Part shown: one piece after another, positions 52,571 through 61,899 of the stretch
Numbering within the stretch: position 1 is the stretch's first letter
Layout of the letters: each line of letters begins with the position of its first letter
Assembly (NCBI RefSeq): GCF_900182725.1
Contig: NZ_FXTO01000006.1
Span: forward strand, 103,913-167,912
DNA: 64,000 nt
Direction of reading: 5' to 3'
Origin: Thalassovita litoralis
Lineage (GTDB): Bacteria; Pseudomonadota; Alphaproteobacteria; Rhodobacterales; Rhodobacteraceae
Translations under genes and position numbers: made by a program
The notes under the pieces: generated by a model
What the model was told of the DNA's origin: nothing
Database searches by the model: none
Seen by the model: the letters and a program-made list of their open reading frames with translations, nothing else

Positions 52571-53017
52571 TTGCTGAACGTCTACCTGTCAGGGGAAATT
52601 CACACCGATTGGCGCGACCAGATCATCGCAGGATCGACCGGGCTGGAGGTTGCGTTTTCAGCCCCGGTCACGGATCACGATGCCAGCGACGATTGCGGGG
52701 TTGCGATCCTTGGGGCAGAGCCAAATAAATTCTGGCACGATCACAAAGGTGCAAAGCTGAATGCCATCCGCACCCGCCGCCTGATCGAACAAGCGGATGT
52801 CGTGGTGGTGCGCTTTGGTGACAAATACAAACAATGGAACGCGGCGTTTGATGCCGGTTATGCAGCGGCCTTGGGTAAATCCCTGATCGTGCTGCATGGC
52901 CCGGATCATCAGCACGCCCTGAAAGAGGTGGACGCTGCCGCGCTGGCTGTGGCGGAAGACCCGCAACAGGTGGTGCAAATCCTGCGCTATGTGCTGACAG
53001 GGCAATTACCGGGCTAA
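52571..53017 (+). CDS. ytoQ: YtoQ family protein (nucleoside deoxyribosyltransferase-like)
   Basis: A 148-residue protein of the YtoQ group, distantly related to nucleoside 2-deoxyribosyltransferases. NVYLSGEIHTDWRDQIIAGS is the signature start; PVTDHDASDDCGVAILGAEPNKFWHDHKGAKLNAIRT (core AEPNKFWHDHKGAKLNAIR) and EQADVVVVRFGDKYKQWNAAFDAGYA follow. I prefer TTG at 52571, preceded by AAAGGAACAGGAA, since the family starts here; an in-frame ATG at 52550 touches the pheT terminator. No specific reaction is established. Confidence 0.85.
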   Translation: MLNVYLSGEIHTDWRDQIIAGSTGLEVAFSAPVTDHDASDDCGVAILGAEPNKFWHDHKGAKLNAIRTRRLIEQADVVVVRFGDKYKQWNAAFDAGYAAALGKSLIVLHGPDHQHALKEVDAAALAVAEDPQQVVQILRYVLTGQLPG

Positions 53018-53040
53018 GCCGCCCAAGGTCATCGTTCACG

Positions 53041-53085
53041 GCAGGGGCGCCGGTTGGGTGATTACGCCCCTGCTGCTCTTTCTTG
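53041..53085 (+). terminator. Hairpin with pyrimidine tail after ytoQ
   Basis: GCAGGGGCG and CGCCCCTGC with a 15-base loop, followed by TGCTCTTTCTT, which is contributed by the antisense of a GGATATTT/AAGAAAGAA element. 23 bases after the ytoQ stop. Confidence 0.7.
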
Positions 53086-53102
53086 GTTCAAATATCCAAA
53101 TC
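53077..53102 (-). repeat. GGATATTT...CCAAGAAAGAA element copy (GST 3-prime side)
   Basis: On the minus strand TTTGGATATTTGAACCAAGA then AAGAG, 37 bases after the GST stop and in sense to it; antisense, it forms the tail of the ytoQ terminator. Confidence 0.75.
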
Positions 53103-53138
53103 CCGCACTATCCCCTTGGGGGACGGTTGCGGGGGGAA

Positions 53139-53840
53139 TTATCCTTCGCGCGGAGGGATATTCAGGCCACGCTGTACGGCGGGGCGGGCCAGAAAGCGAT
53201 CCAGATAGGCGACAGTGTTGGGGAAGTTATCCCAGCCAACCACCTCTTTCGCGCCATAGAAATCCAGCGCCCGCAGCCAACCGCCCAAGGCGATGTCAGC
53301 AATCGAATAGTCGCCGCACAGCCAGTTCTGCCCGTCCAGTTGCCGTTCGATTACGCCCAGAAGCCGCTTGGCTTCGGTGATGTAGCGTTCACGCGGAAGC
53401 GGGTCTTCGACGGCGCTGCCTGCGAATTTATAGAAGAAGCCCAGTTGCCCAAACATCGGCCCGACGCCGCCCATCTGGAACATCACCCATTGAATGACCT
53501 TGTAGCGTTCGGCTGGATCAGTGGGCAAGAACTGGCCGGTTTTTTCCGCCAGATAGATCAGGATCGCACCGGATTCCCATAGCGGCAGGGGTTTGCCCCC
53601 CGGCCCATTGGGATCAATGATTGCGGGGATTTTGTTGTTCGGGTTCAGGGACAGGAATTCGGGTGACTTCACATCCTTATCGGCCAGCGTCACGGTATGC
53701 GCTTCGTAGGGCAGGCCGGTTTCTTCCAGCATGATCGACACTTTGATCCCATTGGGTGTGGGAAAAGAATATAGCTGCAACACCGAAGGGTCTTTGGCAG
53801 GCCAGCGCGTATTGATCGGGAAATCCTGAGGGAAAGTCAT
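53139..53840 (-). CDS. Glutathione S-transferase family protein (YfcG/YghU-like)
   Basis: A 233-residue GST. The thioredoxin-like N-domain (~20-105) has LQLYSFPTPNGIKVSIMLEETGLPYEAHTV with the Asn in TPNG characteristic of the Nu-class disulfide-bond reductases, NPNNKIPAIIDPNGPGG (cis-Pro) and LWESGAILIYLAEKTG (glutathione contact). The helical C-domain has WVMFQMGGVGPMFGQLGFF and YSIADIALGGW. It probably acts as a glutathione-dependent disulfide reductase. Single gene. Confidence 0.9.
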   Translation of the reverse strand: MTFPQDFPINTRWPAKDPSVLQLYSFPTPNGIKVSIMLEETGLPYEAHTVTLADKDVKSPEFLSLNPNNKIPAIIDPNGPGGKPLPLWESGAILIYLAEKTGQFLPTDPAERYKVIQWVMFQMGGVGPMFGQLGFFYKFAGSAVEDPLPRERYITEAKRLLGVIERQLDGQNWLCGDYSIADIALGGWLRALDFYGAKEVVGWDNFPNTVAYLDRFLARPAVQRGLNIPPREG

Positions 53841-53983
53841 GCTTGCTCCTTATATCCACCTTGGGGGGAAATTAGCGGATTTTTCCCGATACAACAGGCT
53901 TGGTTTTGTGGAAAATTGCAGAATGGCTGTGACGCAGCGCGAACAACAGGCGTTTGACAGCGCTATTAAAGGAAGAGGGACAG

Positions 53984-54421
53984 ATGCTTCAGGAATTTAA
54001 GACATTCATTGCCAAGGGCAATGTGATGGATATGGCGGTGGGGATTATCGTCGGGGCGGCCTTTACGGCCATTGTGCAATCGGTCGTCAAAGACCTGATT
54101 AACCCGATCATCGGGCTTTTTACCGGCGGGATTGATTTCACGAACAATTATGCGGTGCTGTCCGGTGATGTGCCGGATGGTGCCAGCCTGGATGCCGCAC
54201 GCGAGGCCGGGGCGTCGATCTTTGCCTATGGTAGTTTCCTGATGGCGGTGATCAATTTCCTGATCATTGCGTTTGTCGTGTTCCTGCTGGTGAAGGCCGT
54301 GAATCGGGCCAAAGACGCGGCAATGAAAGAGGAAGAGGCAGCCCCGGCCCCCGAAGCCCCGAAAGGCCCAAGCGAGTTGGATGTACTGCTGGAAATTCGT
54401 GACGCCCTGAAAAAAGGGTAA
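53984..54421 (+). CDS. mscL: Large-conductance mechanosensitive channel
   Basis: A 145-residue channel that opens under membrane tension. [43 protein letters not shown] contains the N-helix and TM1 (core [16 protein letters not shown]); TM2 is [23 protein letters not shown], with a C-terminal helix [13 protein letters not shown]. The ATG follows GGAAGAGGGA. Typical length. Confidence 0.96.
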   Translation: MLQEFKTFIAKGNVMDMAVGIIVGAAFTAIVQSVVKDLINPIIGLFTGGIDFTNNYAVLSGDVPDGASLDAAREAGASIFAYGSFLMAVINFLIIAFVVFLLVKAVNRAKDAAMKEEEAAPAPEAPKGPSELDVLLEIRDALKKG

Positions 54422-54427
54422 GATAGG

Positions 54428-54465
54428 AAAATGCCCCCTCTGGCGGGATCAGAGGGGGCATTGGG
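54428..54465. terminator. Bidirectional terminator between mscL and the DUF2798 gene
   Basis: ATGCCCCCTCTG and CAGAGGGGGCAT, a 12-bp perfect stem with a 7-base loop, between convergent genes; weak T-tracts on both sides. Confidence 0.75.
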
Positions 54466-54466
54466 A

Positions 54467-54703
54467 TCAATCCGTTTGGCCCAGCAGGCGGTTGACCCGC
54501 CATGACAGGCCAAAGGCGATGGGGCTGACGATTAGGGACAGGGCAAAAGCCACGGGCCAGCCAGTCAGAAATGCCAGCGGCCAATGGCTTAGCCAATCCC
54601 GTGTTAGCCCCATATTCAGCGCACCGAAAAATCCGGTCATCAAAAAGGCCATCATGCCCGAGATGAAAATTTGCGCAACGATCACGATCTTTTTGTCCTG
54701 CAT
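54467..54703 (-). CDS. DUF2798 small membrane protein
   Basis: A 78-residue protein with two helices (VIVAQIFISGMMAFLMTGFF and WPVAFALSLIVSPIAFGLS). The pattern FISGMMAFLMTGFFGALNMG plus WLSHWPLAFLTGWPVAF is typical of DUF2798. No function is known. The start is ATG at 54703. It is monocistronic and convergent with mscL. Confidence 0.8.
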   Translation of the reverse strand: MQDKKIVIVAQIFISGMMAFLMTGFFGALNMGLTRDWLSHWPLAFLTGWPVAFALSLIVSPIAFGLSWRVNRLLGQTD

Positions 54704-54895
54704 TGGGATATTCTTTCACAAGAACGCGAAAAGGGGCCATGATCAGGCACCCTCCCGCTGGATTGGGGTCAGGGTGCCGTGGGTTCCCAAGGGACTAATT
54801 CTTGCGTTGCAAGGACCGGAATAACCGAACCGGTCTGTCATTTTTCGGCCTGCATTCAGTAGGCGCTGAGGGTGGGAAAATCAATCGGTTGCTTC

Positions 54896-54937
54896 GCAAA
54901 AAAAGAACCCGGCGCATCCAAGGGGATAGCACCGGGC
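54896..54937 (-). terminator. Intrinsic terminator of ald
   Basis: On the minus strand CCCGGTGC, 13-base loop, GCGCCGGG (one G-U pair), then TTCTTTTTTT, about 100 bases after the ald stop. A small GCACTTCGGTGC hairpin precedes it at 54949-54960. Apart from these, the gap 54704-55039 shows no gene. Confidence 0.85.
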
Positions 54938-55039
54938 CTAGGGAGGATGCACCGAAGTGCGGGGGATCGGGACGCCGCCTGCAATCGGAAAATGGCAGCG
55001 CCCACGGAACGGGGGGCGGGCTGGCCGCACCCCGAATGG

Positions 55040-56155
55040 TTATTGGATCAGCGTTTGGGGTGACACCACATCAATACCCAAGGCCGCGCCCACGGCGGCA
55101 TAGGTCAGTTGACCGGCATGGACGTTCAGGCCGTTCAGCAGGTGGGGATCATCCGCGCAGGCCTGTTTCCAGCCTTTGTTTGCCAGCGCCAGCATGAACG
55201 GCATGGTGGCATTGCCAAGCGCAATGGTGGACGTGCGGGCAACCGCGCCGGGCATGTTGGCAACGCAGTAGTGCATGATGCCATCGACCTCGTAAATCGG
55301 GTCGGCATGGGTGGTTGCACGCGACGTTTCAAAGCAGCCGCCCTGATCAATGGCGACATCCACCAGCGCCGCGCCGGGTTTCATGGTGGATAGTTGCGCA
55401 CGGCTGATCAGCTTGGGCGCCGCCGCGCCGGGGATCAGTACCGCGCCCACAACCATATCGGCCTGAGCAATCAGCTCGGCAGTGTTCCCTTTGGAGGCAT
55501 AGCCGGTTTTGAATTCATTGCGGAACGCATCGTCCAGATAGCGCAGGCGGGGCAGGGACATATCCAAAACGGTCACATCCGCGCCCATCCCGGCGGCCAC
55601 GCGGGCGGCATGGGTGCCGACGACACCGCCACCGATCACGACCACCTTGGCCGGTCCAACGCCGGGGACGCCGCCCAACAGCACGCCGCGCCCGCCATTG
55701 GCTTTTTGCAGGGTCCATGCGCCGACCTGCGGGGCCAGTTTGCCCGCGACTTCGGACATGGGGGCCAACAAGGGCAGGCCGCCGTTCCGGTCTGTCACGG
55801 TTTCATAGGCGATGCAGGTCGCACCGGATGCCAACAGATCATGGGTTTGTTCGGGATCGGGGGCCAAGTGCAGGTAGGTGAACAAAAGCTGCCCTTCGCG
55901 CAGTATTTTGCGTTCTGCGGCCTGTGGCTCCTTTACCTTTACGATCATGTCGGCAGTGGCGAATACCTCTGCTGCGGTGGGCAGGATGATGGCACCGGCG
56001 GCGACATAGGTCGCATCGTCAAACCCCGCCCCAGCGCCCGCGCCGGTTTCGATGAACACCTGATGGCCGTGTGCTACGGCTTCGTGTGCGGCGATGGGCG
56101 TCATGCCAACGCGGAATTCTTGCGGTTTGATTTCCTTTGGACAACCGATTTTCAT
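55040..56155 (-). CDS. ald: Alanine dehydrogenase
   Basis: A 371-residue NAD-dependent enzyme interconverting L-alanine with pyruvate and ammonia. [20 protein letters not shown] (Arg15 region), MIVKVKEPQ with catalytic Lys, [13 protein letters not shown] with His, the NAD motif [28 protein letters not shown], and [23 protein letters not shown] identify it. The start follows AGGGAGAA. It is divergent from an Lrp/AsnC-type gene across 137 bases, the usual arrangement with its activator AldR. Confidence 0.97.
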   Translation of the reverse strand: MKIGCPKEIKPQEFRVGMTPIAAHEAVAHGHQVFIETGAGAGAGFDDATYVAAGAIILPTAAEVFATADMIVKVKEPQAAERKILREGQLLFTYLHLAPDPEQTHDLLASGATCIAYETVTDRNGGLPLLAPMSEVAGKLAPQVGAWTLQKANGGRGVLLGGVPGVGPAKVVVIGGGVVGTHAARVAAGMGADVTVLDMSLPRLRYLDDAFRNEFKTGYASKGNTAELIAQADMVVGAVLIPGAAAPKLISRAQLSTMKPGAALVDVAIDQGGCFETSRATTHADPIYEVDGIMHYCVANMPGAVARTSTIALGNATMPFMLALANKGWKQACADDPHLLNGLNVHAGQLTYAAVGAALGIDVVSPQTLIQ

Positions 56156-56292
56156 GGTGAATTCTCCCTGATGCTTTTTTAATCAGAATGTCGCTGGCTG
56201 GGCGCAAGTGCTTTGAAAATTGGGTCGCAATTCTTGGATTTTTGTGAATAACCTGCGCAAGAATGGGAAAAACTTCGAAGGATTTTGCGTAA

Positions 56293-56751
56293 ATGGCGCT
56301 GGATGACACGGATCGGCGGATTCTGCGGGTGTTGCAACGCAAGGGGCGGATGTCCAATGCAGACCTGAGCGAACAGGTGAACCTTTCGCCCTCGGCCTGT
56401 CACCGGCGGGTGCAGCGGCTCGAATCTGACGGGTATATCCGCGATTATGTGGCGCTGCTGGATGCACGCAAAATGAACGTCCCGACCACGGTTTTCGTGG
56501 AAATCACCCTGCAAGGGCAGGCAGACGAAATTCTGGAAGCGTTCGAGAAGGCGGTTTCGCGCATTCCCGATGTGTTGGAATGTCACCTGATGGCAGGGAC
56601 GGCGGACTACATCCTGAAAGTGGTGGCCGAAAATACCGAAGATTTCGCCCGTATCCACCGCCAACATCTGACGCGGTTGCCGGGGGTGGCGCAGATGCAA
56701 TCTTCGTTCGCGCTGCGCACGGTGTTCAAGACGACTGCCCTGCCGGTCTGA
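56293..56751 (+). CDS. Lrp/AsnC family regulator, probable ald activator
   Basis: A 152-residue regulator: HTH at ~5-45 (RRILRVLQRKGRMSNADLSE, VNLSPSACHRRVQRLESDGY) and RAM domain ~70-145 (VFVEITLQGQADEILEAFEK, CHLMAGTADYILKVVAENTED). Divergent from ald, it most likely corresponds to AldR/BkdR-type activators that respond to alanine. No other gene follows closely. Confidence 0.92.
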   Translation: MALDDTDRRILRVLQRKGRMSNADLSEQVNLSPSACHRRVQRLESDGYIRDYVALLDARKMNVPTTVFVEITLQGQADEILEAFEKAVSRIPDVLECHLMAGTADYILKVVAENTEDFARIHRQHLTRLPGVAQMQSSFALRTVFKTTALPV

Positions 56752-56835
56752 GCGCCGGAATGCCGGGTCTTGCAAATGTCAGACATTTAAGGCTACGTTT
56801 CTGCACGGCATACGTCGCCAATCGGGAGGGGTGCA

Positions 56836-58422
56836 ATGCAGTGGGATTATATCATCGTCGGCGCGGGCAGCGCGGGCTGTGTTCTGGCAAAGCGGTTGGC
56901 AGATGCCAACAAGAAGGTGTTGCTGCTAGAGGCCGGGGGCAGCGACAGCTATCACTGGGTCCACATTCCGATGGGCTATCTGTACTGCATCAACAACCCG
57001 CGCACGGACTGGATGTTCCGAACCGAGGCCGATCCGGGCCTGAACGGGCGCGAATTGCTGTATCCGCGTGGCAAGGTGCTGGGCGGGTGTTCGTCCATCA
57101 ACGGGATGCTGTATCTGCGCGGGCAAGCCGCAGATTATGACGGTTGGCGTCAAATGGGCAATACCGGCTGGGGCTGGGACGATGTGCTGCCCTATTTCAT
57201 GAGATCCGAGGATTACGTCGATGGTCCTTCGGACTTGCATGGGGTTGGCGGCGAATGGCGGGTGGATAATCAACGTCTGCATTGGGATGTGCTGGACGAT
57301 TGGATGGAAGCCGCCGCACAAGAAGGGCTGCCCAAGGTTACGGATTTCAATCGCGGGAATAACGAAGGGGTCGGTTATTTCCGGGTCAACCAACGGGGCG
57401 GTTGGCGGATGAATACGGCCAAGGCGTTTTTGCGCACCAGCAAGGGGCAGGCGCTGAAGGTCGAAACCCACGCCCATACGCGGCGCGTGCTGTTGGAAAA
57501 CGGGCGCTGTGTGGGGGTGGAGTACGAACAGAACGGGCAGGTGAAAACCGCTCGCGCGGCGGGCGAGGTGATCCTGTCCGCCGGGGCCATCGGCTCGCCG
57601 CAGATTTTGCAATTGTCCGGGATTGGGCCGGGTGCTTTGCTGCAAAAGCACGGGATCAGCGTACAGCACGACATGGCCGGTATCGGTGCGAATTTGCAGG
57701 ACCATCTGCAATTGCGCTGCGCGTGGAAGCTACAGGGCGCCAAAACGCTGAACACGATGGCGAACAGCCTGTGGGGCAAGGCGATGATCGGGCTGGAGTA
57801 TGTGATGAAACGATCCGGCCCGATGTCGATGGCACCATCGCAACTGGGGGCGTTTGCCAAGTCGCGGCCCGATCTGGCGACCCCTGATCTGGAATTTCAC
57901 GTCCAACCCCTGACACTAGAAGCCTTCGGCCAGCCGTTGCATGATTTCCCGGCGATGACGGCCTCGGTCTGTAATTTGCGTCCCGAAAGCCGTGGCGTGG
58001 TGGAAATCACGGGGCCAGACCCCAAGGCGAAACCGCGTATCGCCCCGCGCTATCTGTCAACGGATGGCGATCGGCAGGTAGCTGCGGATTCGATCCGGCT
58101 GGCGCGGCGGATCATGGGGCAATCCGCGATGGCGAAATACACCCCCGAGGAAATGAAACCCGGTATCGTCGGCGATAGCGATGCCGATCTGGCCAAGGCG
58201 GCGGGCGATGTGGGGACCACGATTTTCCACCCTGTCGGAACGGTACGGATGGGGCCGGATCATGCCGCGCCGCTGGATGCCGAATTGCGGCTGCGCGGAA
58301 TTGGTGGGCTGCGAGTCGTCGATGCGTCGATCATGCCGACAATTACCAGCGGCAACACCAATTCGCCCACGATCATGATTGCAGAAAAAGCCAGCGATAT
58401 GATTTTGGCGGTAGCGCGATAA
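56836..58422 (+). CDS. GMC family oxidoreductase (choline/alcohol dehydrogenase-like)
   Basis: A 528-residue FAD enzyme. WDYIIVGAGSAGCVLAKRLAD is the FAD dinucleotide fold; YPRGKVLGGCSSINGMLYLRG is GMC signature 1; GAIGSPQILQLSGIGPG is signature 2; the catalytic His is in TIFHPVGTVRMGPD and the conserved Asn in NTNSPTIMIAEKAS. It oxidises an alcohol, the substrate unknown (choline, long-chain or polyethylene-glycol-type alcohols are options). It is followed by a flavodoxin-like gene, an AcoR-type regulator and an aldehyde dehydrogenase, which could oxidise its product. Confidence 0.92.
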   Translation: MQWDYIIVGAGSAGCVLAKRLADANKKVLLLEAGGSDSYHWVHIPMGYLYCINNPRTDWMFRTEADPGLNGRELLYPRGKVLGGCSSINGMLYLRGQAADYDGWRQMGNTGWGWDDVLPYFMRSEDYVDGPSDLHGVGGEWRVDNQRLHWDVLDDWMEAAAQEGLPKVTDFNRGNNEGVGYFRVNQRGGWRMNTAKAFLRTSKGQALKVETHAHTRRVLLENGRCVGVEYEQNGQVKTARAAGEVILSAGAIGSPQILQLSGIGPGALLQKHGISVQHDMAGIGANLQDHLQLRCAWKLQGAKTLNTMANSLWGKAMIGLEYVMKRSGPMSMAPSQLGAFAKSRPDLATPDLEFHVQPLTLEAFGQPLHDFPAMTASVCNLRPESRGVVEITGPDPKAKPRIAPRYLSTDGDRQVAADSIRLARRIMGQSAMAKYTPEEMKPGIVGDSDADLAKAAGDVGTTIFHPVGTVRMGPDHAAPLDAELRLRGIGGLRVVDASIMPTITSGNTNSPTIMIAEKASDMILAVAR

Positions 58423-58494
58423 GGGCGATAATCCGGGCTGGAATGCGGCCCCGGCCTCTGTCATCTTTGGGGAAAACCGCAAAAGGGCAGTGGC

Positions 58495-59049
58495 ATGGGC
58501 AATGTAGCGATCACCTATTTTTCAGGACGTGGACACACGCGCAAGCTGGCGGACAAGATTGCCGTGGCATTGGGGCAGGAAGGGTGCGCCGCGCGTCTGA
58601 TTGATGTCACGGACCTGTCCCAGACGGATTGGCAGGCGATGGAAGCGGCGGACGCAATCCTGTTGGGTGCGCCGACGTATATGGGCAGTATTGCCGCCGA
58701 ATATAAAAGCTTCATGGATGCCACCAGCGATATTTGGTCTGAACAGCTTTGGGCGGATAAGCTGGCTGCGGGGTTTACCGTGGCGACCTTTCCGGGGGGC
58801 GATAAGCTGTCGTCGCTGATGCAGTTGAACATCTTCGCCATGCAGCATGGGATGATCTGGGTCGGGCAAGATCAGATTGGTGCGCCGGTGAATGCCGATG
58901 CCGAAGGGATCAATGCCAGCGGCACATGGTTGGGGCTGGCGGCCACCACGGTGCGGGACAAAACGCTGATGGTGTCGCAGGGCGATTTGGAAACGGCGCA
59001 TCGGTTCGGGCAGCGGATTGCGCGGGCGGTACGACGTTGGTCTATCTAG
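58495..59049 (+). CDS. Flavodoxin family protein (WrbA-like NAD(P)H:quinone oxidoreductase)
   Basis: A 184-residue FMN protein. The phosphate loop is YFSGRGHTRKLADKIA; FMN-ring contacts lie in LGAPTYMGSIAAEYKSFMDAT and ATFPGGDKLSSLMQLNIFAMQHGMIWVG. WrbA-type proteins reduce quinones by two electrons. The start follows AAAAGGGCAG. It sits between the GMC oxidoreductase and the regulator, co-directional. Confidence 0.87.
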   Translation: MGNVAITYFSGRGHTRKLADKIAVALGQEGCAARLIDVTDLSQTDWQAMEAADAILLGAPTYMGSIAAEYKSFMDATSDIWSEQLWADKLAAGFTVATFPGGDKLSSLMQLNIFAMQHGMIWVGQDQIGAPVNADAEGINASGTWLGLAATTVRDKTLMVSQGDLETAHRFGQRIARAVRRWSI

Positions 59050-59121
59050 ACGGGGTGTGACGGGCGGCACAGGCTGATGCGGAACGCGCGGTCCGCTGGC
59101 AGGCAAGGGAGGGTCCGGCAG

Positions 59122-60069
59122 ATGTGGCTTCATCACGCTGACAAGATATTAGAGGGTGCGCTTTCGCCTCGTGCTGCGGCAACGTCGCGATTGGCGGCGT
59201 CGTGGCGGCGTTCGGCGGTGACGTATGGGCTGGACCCGCGCAACAGTCGCGCCCCGGAACGGATTGCGATGCCCGAAATCGCGCAACGCCGCGATGCGAT
59301 GGGCGCGTTTCTGGCGCTGGCGACCCCGCAGTTGGATCAGTTGTTTCGTATGGTCGGGGCAACCGGGTGCTGCGTTCTGCTGACCGACGCCGAAGGTGTC
59401 GTGTTGGAAGAACGCTGCTCGGACGCGGATCGGGGCGTATTTGAAAGCTGGGGGCTGTGGCCTGGCGCTGTCTGGAGCGAACAAACCGAAGGCACCAATG
59501 GCATTGGCACCTGTCTGGCGGAAAAGCGGCAGGTCATTATCCACCGCGACGATCATTTCCACAGCCGCAACACCGCGATGAGCTGCATGGACGCCCCGAT
59601 TTACGGTGCCGAGGGCGAGATCGTGGCCGCGTTGGACGTGTCATCGTGCCGGGCGGATCAGACCGAAGGATTTACCCGGTTGATTGCCGGGGCCGTGGCG
59701 CAGACCGCGCGGCAGATTGAAACCGCGCATTTTCGCGCGGCATTTCCGGGTGCGCGGTTTGTGGATGTCGGCGAAGACCGCCCGTCCGAGGCATTGCTGC
59801 TGGCGGTGGATGGCGACGATCTGGTGATCGGGGCCACCCGTGCGGCCCGTCGTAAGCTGGGGCTGGAGGCGGCAAACCTGTCCGATCCATTGCCCGCGGC
59901 CGATCTGCTGGGCATGGCGCAGGATGACAGCGGGTTGGAACAGGCTGAACGCGCCGCCCTGCGCCGGGCCTTGGCGCGGTCCGGGGGAAATGCCAGTGCT
60001 GCGGCGCGCGAACTGGGAATTGGCCGGGCGACGCTGTACCGCCGGATGAAGCGTGTGGGGCTGAACTGA
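59122..60069 (+). CDS. AcoR-like regulator with GAF and Fis-type HTH, no AAA+ domain
   Basis: A 315-residue regulator. LSPRAAATSRLAASWRRSAV is the typical AcoR-family start, a GAF sensor spans ~80-215 (TDAEGVVLEERCSDAD, TEGTNGIGTCLAEKRQVIIH), and the Fis-type HTH is at ~270-313 (RRALARSGGNASAAARELGI, GRATLYRRMKRVGLN). The central sigma-54 ATPase present in AcoR proper is absent, so it should act with the ordinary sigma factor. Start ATG follows GGGAGGGTCC. Downstream lies a 24-base palindrome and an aldehyde dehydrogenase gene, the likely target. Confidence 0.88.
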   Translation: MWLHHADKILEGALSPRAAATSRLAASWRRSAVTYGLDPRNSRAPERIAMPEIAQRRDAMGAFLALATPQLDQLFRMVGATGCCVLLTDAEGVVLEERCSDADRGVFESWGLWPGAVWSEQTEGTNGIGTCLAEKRQVIIHRDDHFHSRNTAMSCMDAPIYGAEGEIVAALDVSSCRADQTEGFTRLIAGAVAQTARQIETAHFRAAFPGARFVDVGEDRPSEALLLAVDGDDLVIGATRAARRKLGLEAANLSDPLPAADLLGMAQDDSGLEQAERAALRRALARSGGNASAAARELGIGRATLYRRMKRVGLN

Positions 60070-60077
60070 TCTGTCCC

Positions 60078-60101
60078 ATCTGTCTCAGTCCTGAGACAGA
60101 T
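60078..60101. promoter_or_regulatory. Perfect palindrome upstream of the aldehyde dehydrogenase gene
   Basis: 11-bp arms ATCTGTCTCAG and CTGAGACAGAT around TC. Its TGTCTCA...TGAGACA core is like sites of AcoR-type regulators. It lies 9 bases after the regulator stop and ~100 before the dehydrogenase start, so operator or regulator-gene terminator are both possible. Confidence 0.55.
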
Positions 60102-60201
60102 TGTGGGCGCAGTCTGATCCGGTGGGGCTGTTTTCATCGCGGAATCGGCTGACCTTTCTTGCATCGCCGGGTGGACCGGCCTGTGAGGAGGAGAAACCAG
60201 A

Positions 60202-61725
60202 ATGAACGAGATGACCAACCCCGAAGCGGCGCAATACGTATCGCCCTTCAAAGCCCGCTATGACAATTTCATCGGTGGCGCATTCGTGGCCCCGGTGAAT
60301 GGCCGCTACTTTGACAACATCACCCCGATTTCCGGCGCAAAGATTTGCGAAGTGGCCCGCTCGGACGAGGCGGATATTGAACTGGCTCTGGATGCTGCCC
60401 ATGCCGCCAAAGATGTTTGGGGCAAAACCAGCCCGGCCGAGCGGGCGAATGTCCTGCTGAAAATCGCGGACCGGATCGAGGCCAATCTGGACCTGATCGC
60501 CACGGCGGAAACATGGGATAACGGCAAGCCGATCCGTGAAACCACTGCGGCGGATATTCCGCTGTCGGTGGATCATTTCCGCTATTTCGCGGGTGTCCTG
60601 CGCGCGCAAGAAGGCACGATGTCGGAAATCGACCACGATACCGTGGCCTATCATTTCCATGAACCGCTGGGTGTGGTGGGGCAGATCATCCCGTGGAATT
60701 TTTCTATCCTGATGGCGGCGTGGAAACTGGCCCCGGCATTGGCAGCGGGCAATTGCATCGTGCTGAAACCGGCAGAACAAACCCCGGCTGCAATCATGGT
60801 TCTGATGGAGCTGATTGCTGATCTTCTGCCCGCTGGTGTGCTGAACGTGGTGAACGGCTATGGTGCCGAAGTGGGTGCACCGCTGGCACGTAGCCCACGC
60901 ATTGCCAAGATCGCCTTTACCGGGTCCACCGCGACGGGGCGCAAGATCATGGAAGCCGCTACGGTGAACCTGATCCCGGTGACGTTGGAACTGGGGGGCA
61001 AGTCGCCCAATATCTTTTTCAGCGATGTGATGGCGCAGGACGATGCGTTTCTGGACAAGGCGGTCGAAGGCTTCGTGCTGTTCGCCTTTAATCAGGGCGA
61101 GGTCTGCACCTGCCCCAGCCGCGCGCTGATTCAGGAAGACATTTACGAGGAATTCATCGCCCGCTGTATCGAGCGGGTGAAGGCGATCAAACAGGGCGAC
61201 CCGCGAGATATCAACACGATGGTGGGCGCACAGGCCAGTCAGGAACAGCAGGACAAGATCATGTCCTATCTGACGATCGGTGTCGAAGAAGGGGCCGAGG
61301 TGCTGATCGGCGGCGATGCCGCGCGGTTCAACGGCGATCTGGCGAATGGGTTCTATATCCAGCCGACCATCCTGAAAGGCCACAACAAAATGCGGGTTTT
61401 CCAAGAGGAAATCTTTGGTCCCGTGGTGTCTGTGACCACTTTCAAGGACGAAGCCGAAGCCTTGGCGATAGCCAATGACACGATGTACGGGCTTGGGGCC
61501 GGTGTCTGGACCCGCGACGGCACCCGCGCCTATCGCTTTGGTCGCAATATCGAAGCGGGCCGCGTCTGGGTGAACAACTACCACGCTTATCCGGCCCATG
61601 CGGCCTTTGGCGGGTATAAACAGTCGGGCATCGGGCGCGAAACCCATAAGATGATGCTGGATCACTATCAGCAGACCAAGAACATGCTGGTTAGCTATAA
61701 CCCGAACAAGCTGGGCTTCTTCTGA
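60202..61725 (+). CDS. Aldehyde dehydrogenase (acetaldehyde dehydrogenase AcoD/ExaC-like)
   Basis: A 507-residue NAD-dependent aldehyde dehydrogenase. [37 protein letters not shown], general-base Glu in [15 protein letters not shown], and catalytic Cys in [15 protein letters not shown] mark the domain; [17 protein letters not shown] is the C-terminus seen in ExaC/AcoD-type enzymes, which oxidise acetaldehyde. The start follows GAGGAGGAGAAA. The AcoR-like regulator immediately upstream supports induction by an alcohol or aldehyde. Confidence 0.94.
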   Translation: MNEMTNPEAAQYVSPFKARYDNFIGGAFVAPVNGRYFDNITPISGAKICEVARSDEADIELALDAAHAAKDVWGKTSPAERANVLLKIADRIEANLDLIATAETWDNGKPIRETTAADIPLSVDHFRYFAGVLRAQEGTMSEIDHDTVAYHFHEPLGVVGQIIPWNFSILMAAWKLAPALAAGNCIVLKPAEQTPAAIMVLMELIADLLPAGVLNVVNGYGAEVGAPLARSPRIAKIAFTGSTATGRKIMEAATVNLIPVTLELGGKSPNIFFSDVMAQDDAFLDKAVEGFVLFAFNQGEVCTCPSRALIQEDIYEEFIARCIERVKAIKQGDPRDINTMVGAQASQEQQDKIMSYLTIGVEEGAEVLIGGDAARFNGDLANGFYIQPTILKGHNKMRVFQEEIFGPVVSVTTFKDEAEALAIANDTMYGLGAGVWTRDGTRAYRFGRNIEAGRVWVNNYHAYPAHAAFGGYKQSGIGRETHKMMLDHYQQTKNMLVSYNPNKLGFF

Positions 61726-61737
61726 GGTTTTAAGGGC

Positions 61738-61780
61738 GCAAGTAAGGCGGCATCGGGCAAATGCGGCCTTGCTTGTTGAA
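61738..61780 (+). terminator. Imperfect hairpin after the aldehyde dehydrogenase gene
   Basis: CAAGTAAGGC and GCCTTGCTTG (9 of 10 paired) with a ~16-base loop, followed by TTG; 13 bases after the stop. Confidence 0.5.
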
Positions 61781-61791
61781 CGCATTCCATC

Positions 61792-61816
61792 TGTTTCATC
61801 TTGCCAAAAATACTCA
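61792..61816 (-). repeat. GAGTATTT...GATGAAA element copy (trcR side)
   Basis: On the minus strand GAGTATTTTTGGCAAGATGA then AAC. It lies 84 bases beyond trcR, in sense, but after the trcR terminator; it is 67 bases after the convergent aldehyde dehydrogenase stop. Confidence 0.7.
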
Positions 61817-61845
61817 CTGCACCGGACGGGTGGCAGGCGGAACGC

Positions 61846-61877
61846 AAAAGGCCCGGACGCGATGGTCCGGGCCTTTT
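61846..61877 (-). terminator. Intrinsic terminator of trcR
   Basis: AAAAGGCCCGGA and TCCGGGCCTTTT, a 12-bp perfect stem with an 8-base loop and U-tract on both strands, 23 bases after the trcR stop. Confidence 0.92.
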
Positions 61878-61899
61878 GTGTCTGTCTTCTTTATGACGA

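Noticed and set aside
54704..55039. Small RNA gene in the DUF2798-ald gap
   Set aside because: The structured part is explained by the ald terminator; I see no match to SRP, 6S, tmRNA or RNase P RNA.
60130..60165. Sigma-54 promoter before the aldehyde dehydrogenase gene
   Set aside because: A GG...TTGC pair is present but spacing is 12 rather than 10 bases between the GG and GC elements.
60085..61785. 566-codon open frame antisense to the aldehyde dehydrogenase gene
   Set aside because: Spans the opposite gene exactly with shadow-like composition; the plus frame has all catalytic residues.
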